This document shows positions 1 through 8,800 of a stretch of 64,000 nucleotides of DNA, piece after piece; the first letter of the stretch is position 1, and every line of letters starts with the position of its first letter. The DNA comes from Chrysogorgia sp. JL179-B06 (lineage: Eukaryota > Cnidaria > Anthozoa > Scleralcyonacea > Chrysogorgiidae). The notes under the pieces are model-generated. The model made no database searches. It was not told where the DNA came from and worked only from the letters and a program-made list of their open reading frames with translations. The position numbers and the translations under genes were made by a program. The stretch covers positions 1,806,001-1,870,000 of the forward strand of contig JAYKKM010000506.1 in assembly GCA_035772405.1 (NCBI GenBank), in the 5' to 3' direction.

Positions 1-481
1 GTGAGGCAAGATGAACGACTTGTATAGCACTGACTTAGCACTGCATGGTATCATCTTGAGAGATGATAGGTGAGATCGAGACATAACAATTTGATTTTAT
101 CTGATTTCCCAGGAGTATAAGACCGTTTTCTAAGGTTTAGTTTTTTTTTTATACACATTCCGGTGGGATTAGATAATTAGTTATATAATTATATACTTGC
201 CCTGTTGTGAATTGATTCTATTCATCTATTTATGGTGTGATGGGACTGGCGTGTGGAATGTGTAGCTGATACGCCGAAATAATAGACTGATAAGATTGAA
301 AAGTGCGCCGTGGGATTTCCAGGTTGCAAAATATGAATTGCAAAGTATATTTTGCTTCGTTTAGTTTACATATACTAAAACGTGAGTAGCTAGGACCGCT
401 ATCTTGACTTCAGTTGAGCGAAGTCGTGTAGAGCAGTGGTACAACGAAGACGTTTTTCTTCCATAAAATAAGTTCGATAAG

Positions 482-1235
482 TCCAAGAAGGTAATGGAAA
501 GATTTCATATGTGGAGGAAAAGCTGTTTTGCCACGACAACGGGCAGTTCAAGGAAGCAGAAGTGATCGACGATGTGTGTAATATATTTAAAAGACGCCAT
601 GAAGACAATATGTTGAAAAGTCAGCCTGGATCAAGCGTACAAAAATACGAAAGTAAGTGAAAAGTATACGCCGGATATATATAAAGTGGTGATAGTTTTC
701 AGTTTAGCCAAATCGAATTCAGAAATCGCATTTACAAGTGTAGAGGGCGGAATATTTCAGGGCTAGCTGCATTTCGGCTCCTCTGTGCATCACAGAATAT
801 TCTTCATTGAAATGTTGGGGTTTAGAAGTAGAGTTAGTGTTTATTCATTTCAGGGTTAGAGGTTTTAGCTCAAATCCTCAGGACAGTTCACAGATGGAGT
901 GAATGTGTATGCCAGAAACATGTGTATGTCGGAAACATGTGTATGTCAGAAACATGTGTATGTTAGAAACATGTGTATGCAAGAAACATGTGTATGTCAG
1001 AAACATGTGTATGTCAGAAACATATGTATATGTCGGAAACATTTTCTGAGAGGATTTGTCAGAAAATATCAGGGTTTTATACAAGGTTAGATCCATGTTG
1101 ACCTAACATGAAGTAGCAACTAAGGCCACGATCCTTGATGCGCTGACCAAAAGGACTGTGGCCTCTGGAGACGAGTTGTTCAATGACGAAAAACACCTTA
1201 TTTGGTACTGTTCATACTGCAGTGTACCGCAATAA
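482..1235 (+). CDS. 3' end of an unidentified gene (last two exons)
   Basis: Two in-phase blocks look like the end of a plus-strand gene. Exon 1 runs from about 482 (start uncertain; an in-frame stop lies at 478-480) to 652 and reads as a charged sequence containing FKEAEVIDDVCNIFKRRHED, ending at a good donor (A|GTAAGT). Exon 2 starts after TAG at 1117 and reads TTKATILDALTKR, then WYCSYCSVPQ, with a TAA stop at 1233-1235. The split codon A|CA keeps the frame. The intron holds a 17-bp minisatellite. I do not recognise the family. The CxxC at the C-terminus could be half of a metal site, but that is a guess. Support is composition, splice sites and phase only, and the upstream exons are outside the window. 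Confidence 0.4.
905..1042. repeat. 17-bp minisatellite
   Basis: About seven to eight tandem copies of a 17-bp unit built on GAAACATGTGTATGTCA, with scattered substitutions. It lies in the intron of the unidentified gene at the left edge. Both strands are open in some frames, which explains the apparent small ORFs here. Confidence 0.9.
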
Positions 1236-1255
1236 CCCATCGCCTGCCTCGTACC

Positions 1256-1324
1256 CAGGCGTCTCAATCCTTGTACGCGCACGTACTTGCAAGGGGCTCC
1301 GCCTTGCAAGGATTGAGACGCCTG
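1256..1324. repeat. Short foldback palindrome
   Basis: Arms of 18 bp (1256-1273 and 1307-1324, starting CAGGCGTCTCAATCC) flank a GC-rich 33-bp loop. The sequence just outside the left arm (CTCGTACCC) also occurs at the left end of the perfect foldback at 63630-63753, so the two may be related. Confidence 0.7.
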
Positions 1325-1735
1325 AGAGTAATCTCGGCCAATTTTTACTCGATTTCAATTCTAATTACCGAGTCTAAATACATAACATACGTGTCTATTA
1401 TATTACGAGCATACCCTTCGTAAAAACGGTTTATGTACTTATGTACTTTTTTATGGCAATTACGCTGCCGCTTCGTCGTATATTATTTTGAACGTTATCT
1501 CGATCAATATTTAACCGTTTTCAATTCTGAAAACAGATTTGAAATTACCAAGTCTAAGTACATAACATATGTGCCTATAAAAACCTGTTAGGTACATCAA
1601 AACGACTTTTTACTTCCTTATAAGGAGTTTTTGGTCCTACCATTTTACATATTATTTACATAGATATAAACTTTCGGTGAGAAATGGATCCCGCCGCGGC
1701 GAAATTATCACCCTCGCTTGCAAGGAGATTAATAA
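1320..1735. repeat. Dispersed repeat, copy 1 (second copy near 36166-36720)
   Basis: The stretch includes GAACGTTATCTCGATCAAT, a block around GAAAACAGATTTG, a passage around TACATAACA, and CCGCCGCGGCGA followed by ATTATCACCCTCGCTT. The same blocks occur in the same order near 36166-36720. No coding potential was recognised. The remainder of 1736-2814 is AT-rich and I see no gene in it. Confidence 0.7.
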
Positions 1736-2406
1736 CAACAGATGAATATTTGGAAAGAGTGAAGATTTGAAAGTCACAGAAATTTCGTTTAATTGTATCG
1801 TGAATATACAAATAATTTATTCCTAATTCAAGATTGAGTATTAAAACTTAATACCAGATTGAGTTTCTAGGTCCGCTAAGTGCATAATCCGACCTAGAAA
1901 AGTGTTTGGATAAAACCTTGAATATATAATTGTCTTTTTTTTTACAAGGCACTCTATGGTCACATAGACTTGAACATATGTAACTATGTTAGTTTTATTA
2001 ATAACGACCGTACACGACTTAGTCTTATACTTAAAGTTCCGTTATGTAATACAAGTTGTACATTCAATTAAGGGTTTCATACTTCAACCGGACTGTTCAT
2101 TTATGGAACTCTGTGTGCAAAACAGTTTCACCTACTAGCTTCCTGACATTATCTAGTTTTAAGAACTTTCTTCTTCGCACTTATTCGTCCTTACTTATTT
2201 CAGTTTTTGATGTAGACATGCCATGTACTTGGTCTCTTGTTCGTGACTGCCCTTGTCACAGATATTAATTAGTTTTTCTTATGTCATTGTTTTTTATGTA
2301 TACAAAGGGGGTGCCTCGCATGGGCTATTAAGACCCGTTCACGTTATATATACTTGTATGTAGTTTTAATAATTTTTTTCAATAAATTATTACATATATT
2401 TTTTTT

Positions 2407-2672
2407 TTTTGAGGTCCGTAACTCAGGTCCGTAACTAAAATAGAGCCTTTTGATTGACTGAGTACGAGGTCCGTATCACACCAGTACGGACCTATCGCAA
2501 CTTTTCGCGCCAAAAAATTGCAATTTTTTTGACTCTGCTCGAAAAAAATAAACACGTTATTTACCGTTTTGGTCGGTCCGTACTGGATAAATATTTTCCC
2601 TCAGTCTCAGAAGCGGCCCGAGACCGAAAATATTTTTCCAGTACGGACCTCCCAGCCGGTAAATAACATATA
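2407..2672. repeat. GGTCCGTAAC-type repeat, copy 1
   Basis: Contains repeated GGTCCGTA and its reverse complement, CGCGCCAAAAAATTGCAATT, and GTTATTTACCG. An inverted copy of the left part lies at 27757-27940, and a diverged relative at about 22665-22780 sits in the last intron of ATP6V1D. Confidence 0.75.
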
Positions 2673-2814
2673 TATATATTGTTCATAGACGTATACAAGT
2701 CTGAGTCATTCAACCAATCAAAAATACTGTAAAGTATAAAGCAACCAATCATAAGTGTTCATGGTAGTGACACAAGACGAATCAGCGACACAATAAATCC
2801 ACTTTTGTGCTTCT

Positions 2815-5800
2815 TTATATTCGACGGTAATGATAATCCTTGGTTTCGTAAATATCGCCAGACACCAAAAGATTATTCATAGCTGTTATGATTCTATCTC
2901 TTCGGACACATTTGTACTTATCAAAGGATTTTAGCTTTTGTATTATTTTGCTTCTCGATACTCCGTCAGATGTCTCGCCTATATACACAGGAAAGAAAAA
3001 GAAAAGATAGAAGTATAAGAAAGAAGATAAGTTATTGACCTCGTTTGCTAGGTCGATACAGGAAAGTAGTTGTCTTCGGCAGGGGCGGATTAACCAAGGG
3101 GAAAGTGGGGCACGTGCCCCAGGGCCCCGAGCTCCTGAGGGCCCCGCTCAAATTTGAAACGCAGGGAAAAAACAGACCACAAAAGCAAAAAATCATTTAA
3201 AAAATTAAAAATCTTAAAATATTTTACAGAATCATTATATAGATCATTACATAATTACTATTTACAAAAACCAACATTAACATTAACAATACAGTACTAA
3301 CAGTTGTCCCGAGACACAAAGTAACTTTCAGACGTTTATTTTGCGGGATTTTTAAGAGCGAAATCTTCAACTACACAGGTAAAGTAAATTTTCCGAAGGA
3401 TGTCGCTTTCGATGGACATTGGGGAAAGTACGCTCATCCTCTTTTGCGCCATTGTTGAGTGCAGCTCATTCTTAATAAGCTTAAGGCTTGAAAACGTACC
3501 TTCGCCACTATAGTAAGAAACCATAAATAAATTCGCAGAGTGTTCTCAACATTTGGGAAAGTGGGTGCGAGTCCCTGTTTGACGAAAAGGCGAAACATGT
3601 TGAGTTCTTTGCTGGCATCTGTGTCGGTGTAACAAGTTTTCTTCACAACTGGAGTTGACTAACCCTAACACTAAGGGTAACACCTACCTACGGATTTAAC
3701 TTTACAAATTTAGCAACTGATAAGCGATAACTGTTCCCATGCACCGCAGCCCCAGAGACCGGGGTGCTAACTTTCAGATGTTTGGGGCCCCAGGGGTCCT
3801 TAATCCGCCCCTGGTCTTCGGTTTTTCAGACATGCTTGTTCCTTCGTAGCTCGGTCCTTACACTTGCCTTGGCAAATCGTATGCAATGAAAAATTCAGTT
3901 GTAAAATAACTCTTTTATTTGAAAGAACTCTTGAAAACTATAAAGACTAACCATTTACAACTTTTTCACATCTCACTTCACTCTTGAGATATTAAGATTT
4001 GTTTAATATGTAAATAATCATACTTATGACATCACACTGCCGATAATAAAACGCTTGTTGAAAACGCTTATATATCCTTGAGATTATGTAATGAAATCAC
4101 TTGAAATGCAGGTGCATGTGCGTGGATGTATCCAATGACATCAAATATGCAAATCATCAAACTTCCATGTGATAATGGTAAAGATATGCCGAACTTTTCA
4201 ATAAGTCATGCATTGTGATGTCATAAGTATGATCATTTACATATTAAACAAATCTTAATATCTCAAGATATGAAAAAGTGAGATAAGAAAAAGTTGTAAA
4301 TGGTTAGTCTTTATAGTTTCAAGAGTTCTTTCAAACAAAAGAGTTATTAATTTTACAACTGAATTTTTCACTTTAAGGTTTCTTAAAGCTCATTTTAAAG
4401 CACATTACGCATGGTTTTTGTTAAGTGCCGGTCACCGGTCAAATTACACGGCTACTTTACTCGTTTGACCGGCTACTAAAAATATATCCACCATCTTGGA
4501 CATTCCATTTCCGAGTTTTGGCCGAATGTCCTGGGTACGAATGGGTACTTCCGCCATCTTGGTTCCGCCAACGAACTGACGAAGGAGAAACGAAGGTAAA
4601 TCTGCACCATGAAATGTGTAATGTAGATTTTCCTGGTTAAGGTCACAGAATTTCGGTAAAACCCTACTAGTTTCTAAAATTTCGAGATGTATGTAACGTT
4701 TTCTGACCTTCAGAATTCTATAAAATCTTCCTCCAGAATGCTGGAAATGGCATTTTAGAAGGTCTACATTTCAAAATTTTCCGGGGGAACATACCTCGGA
4801 CCCCCTAGAGGGTCCGAGGTATGTTCTACTTTTTAAAAGTCCCTCCTACTTGGAATAACAAAAACCCTGCATTGCGGTTAGAAGACCTACTATCAAATTT
4901 TCTCACACATGGAAACGAAATATGGGAACAGCACAACTTTAAATCGCTGCATGCAAACGAAGAAAGGTTATACGAAATATAGGAATATAAATATACTTGC
5001 CCTCGTTTTCGCAAATGTCTTTAATCACGCCTAGAATTCGTGGCCCTAAGTCTTTATTCACGGAAAGAAACTGTGAATTGAGAAAAGCAAGAACGGGAAA
5101 CGCAGAATCAGAGAAAACATACAACACAATTTCTCACTTTGGAAGTTATAAACAAGTCAGAAACTCGTTATAAGAATTGAGCAACTTGTTTGCAAGGGTT
5201 AAAGGACTTTTATTTAAAAGAAATATATTTTGATTTTTTAATTTATTTTTTTATAAGTTATCTTGATTTTCATTGCTCCTGCAGTCAAACGAAGACGAGA
5301 GCTTTATCAACGAATATATTTCAGTAAATCATACAATATTTAACAAATAGATTCCATTTTTTGTTGTCTGTCAGTTATAGATGTACAGATAACGTCAGAA
5401 CGTGGCAAAAACAAAAAAGTTGCCCACGAGACGAAGTCGAGTTGGTCACTGATGTTCTTACTTGACGTCCTCTGTGTATCTATAACTGAACAGACAACAA
5501 AAAATGGAATCTATTTGCAATCAAAAAACAACCCCAAAGGTTTATCAAAGCTGTTGGGGCATGAAAAAAGAAAAACACAGCTGCTGACGTGTTTGACGCC
5601 ATCCATGTATCTGTCCTTTATTAGTAGAAACTGACCATGGTCTATTACAAATGCTGCATTCGGATTGGCTACTCAACCGTTGTCTATTCGTGATAGACAA
5701 CGTTTGGGAAACGCGCTCAAAACAATGGCAGAAGACTCTCGCCTTCGTTGACTATTCGCTCATAGACAACTCCGACTCCAAATATTTCCAAAACGAAGTA

Positions 5801-8800
5801 AAATACGGAAAAGGTGTTACTCTATCATTTTATGAGTTCTTTCATATTAGACAAACTTAATTTTTGTTGCCAAAGATGTATAGCTTGTCCCATTGTTGTG
5901 AATATTGATTAAGATACAAGCTGATGATGAGGGCACCCAATTTAGGGCGTTTTTCAGCTGGTAGTGAAAGAGTTAAGTTAGTGCAAATGTACTCAACCCA
6001 GTACCAATTCGAAAATGTTTCCCAGCGAAACATATAATTTTGTTTTGAAAATCAAGAGGACTGGAATCTAATCATTTACCATGGCGACCATAAAACTAGA
6101 ACGATGTTCTACAGAATTAGTGGTCTGTATGCACACTCAAAGTTTCAAGTGATTTCCTTCAATAATCTTAAAAATATATACGATTTTCCAATATGTTGAA
6201 ATGTTGTGCAAACCATATGACGTCATAGATTATCTCATTTGAATATCACATAAGTCTAAATATCTCAAAAACTAAGTGAAATATGGAAAAGCTGTAAATT
6301 GATATTCTTTATTATTTGAAAGTTCTTTCAAATAAGATAAACTTAACGAGTGCCATTTTTTACTAGTAAAATTCTCCGAGTCAACATCGCTTACGTCAAA
6401 GGAGCCATTGTAAACATTTTTACAATAGACAATTCCGTCTTTTTCTAATCTTCTCAACAGAGGTCGAATAATCGTCTTTGTTCCATTCTTCGACTGTTTC
6501 TCTTTAGAGTCCTGTAATGCGTCGGTTCCATACTAGAGGGGGGTTCAAAAACATTGAATGACCAAATTATGTCAAAAAACGAAATTGGGTAACTTAGTAC
6601 TTGCCTAAGTACTTGGGAAATCAGACATAGTTTGACGCTACTCTGGCTTTAAAAAGTTTTTTGAACGTAACTTTAAAAGTTACTGTCCATGACCCAACGT
6701 TTCGACACTCCAATCTAGTGTCTTCATCAGGGGTGATCGTTGTAAAGTTAGGATCCCTATTTATACCCTCATAGAACCGATGATGACGTTCTCTATTAAC
6801 AAGATGCAAATAAGCTTCTGGTAATAAACCACCGTCATCGCGATTCAATGGGGCATGGGCGCTATTGATATGCCAAGCCTCCAGACAATTCTGCTTTGTC
6901 GGAACACGCGTGCGTAACCAACCATGAGATTACGTGGGCAAATTCCAAAATTATTACCACTATAATCTGCGGTACCATCAGAGACGTTGTCTGGAAGCTT
7001 GGCATATCAATAGCGCACACGCCCCATTGAATCGCGATGACAGTGGTTTATTACCAGAAGCTTATTTGCATGATCTTGTTACTAGATAACGTCATCATCG
7101 GTTCTGAGAGTATAAATAGGGATCCTAACTTTACAACGATCACTCCTCGTGAAGACACTAGATTGGAGTGTCGAAACGTTGGATCATGGACAGTAACTTT
7201 TAAAGTTATACGGTTCAAAAAACTTTTTAAAGCCAGTGACCTCTTTTTTCACTCACGTTTTCTTTCAATCGATCATCATACTTGTTGGACAGCAACTTCG
7301 CTTTTTCCTTCAGGTCACTAACAGTGCACAAACTATCAACAACGAAGGACAGCATATTTGCTAACTCTAAATAATCGGATATACTCTTCGTCAGTTCTTC
7401 CTCCAGTTCGTCGATCTCCACATCAAGGGGAGTGTGCAACCAATGTTTGTTGACACTGATTGAACAAAAAAAGAAATTGGTTGTGATAATTTAACACAGT
7501 AATAATAATTTAATATTTATAATGAGCCTTTTACAGTGCTTATCTGGGGTTTGGGTATTTTACGTATTCGTAATCTTTCACGGGTTCTACCAAGAAATGT
7601 AATACAGTAAAAACCCGCGTATAAGAACCTAGATTTTCCAAGTTAGCCTAAAAAGGTTCTTATATAAATGGTGTTTACTACAAAATTAGGCTATTTAGGT
7701 TCTTAAACAGGTTCTTATTGTCTTAAGAAAAAAGCGACTTGGTTTTGGTAAGTGTGGTCTATTATTTATATAAATTATGCATAAATTTTCTCCAAATGAC
7801 TGCAATCTAAGCAAATACAAACCCTATATATGCACTTTAAAGCTACACTGTATGTAATTTACAGCTTACTGTGTGTATATTCAATGAAACAAAATAACGT
7901 ATACAACTGTAGACATATATACACAATTTGTCTGGTTCTGACTCATTTTCATTACTTTGTGGAGTTTATTTTCTTTGATTTATAAATTTTTAGTTTTGAC
8001 TCTACAGTATTTGATAAAATAAGAACCTGCTTTTAAATTTTAGCCTAAACAGGTTCTTATGTAAAGGGTAATGCAAAGGGGGTCTCTGGAAAATCTTAGC
8101 CGAACAGGTTCTTAAAATCTAGGTTCTTATATACGCGGGTTTTTACTGTATATCTTGTCGTTCGAAAATTTCATCTTCACACCTTTTTTCCATGCTAAAG
8201 TTGATTTACTATTCACAGGAAATGACGTCAAAGCAGGGACACGCAAAGTCATTGCACAACTTTAAACACACTTGTTTAGACAAAATTCGCTCAATTCCCA
8301 AACTTTCATTGTATTTTACTGCTGAATCAATGTGCAATGTGTGTCCCTACTTTGACGTCATTTCCTATGAATAGTAAATCACTTTAGCAGGGGTAAAAGG
8401 TATGAAGATGACATTTTCGCACGACAAGATATTTTACAATTCTTCTCAAGAGATTCCAAATATCACAAATATGTAAAATCTCCAAACCCCGCATAAGATT
8501 CAATATACATATAGATTGTGACGTTGATCGTCCAGGTTGTCAGACAGTCTTGAGAAAGACTATTGCTGGTGACTTTACTTGACTCTGAAGATGACCGCCG
8601 CTGAGGCCGTCGAAACGTCAGTCACTAACAATATATAGTCTTTCTCAAGACTACAACAACCTGGACGATCAACTTCACACATCTAATGATACTCCTAGGT
8701 TCAAACCATTTACTTTAATATACAAAAAATGAAACTGTAAGAAATAATATACTAGTATTAATTGAACAAATAACTAAATCTAAATTTCAAGGCTACTTTT

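Noticed and set aside
890..1096. CRISPR-like or small-peptide reading of the 17-bp repeats
   Set aside because: Direct tandem units without spacers, in an intron; an ordinary minisatellite.
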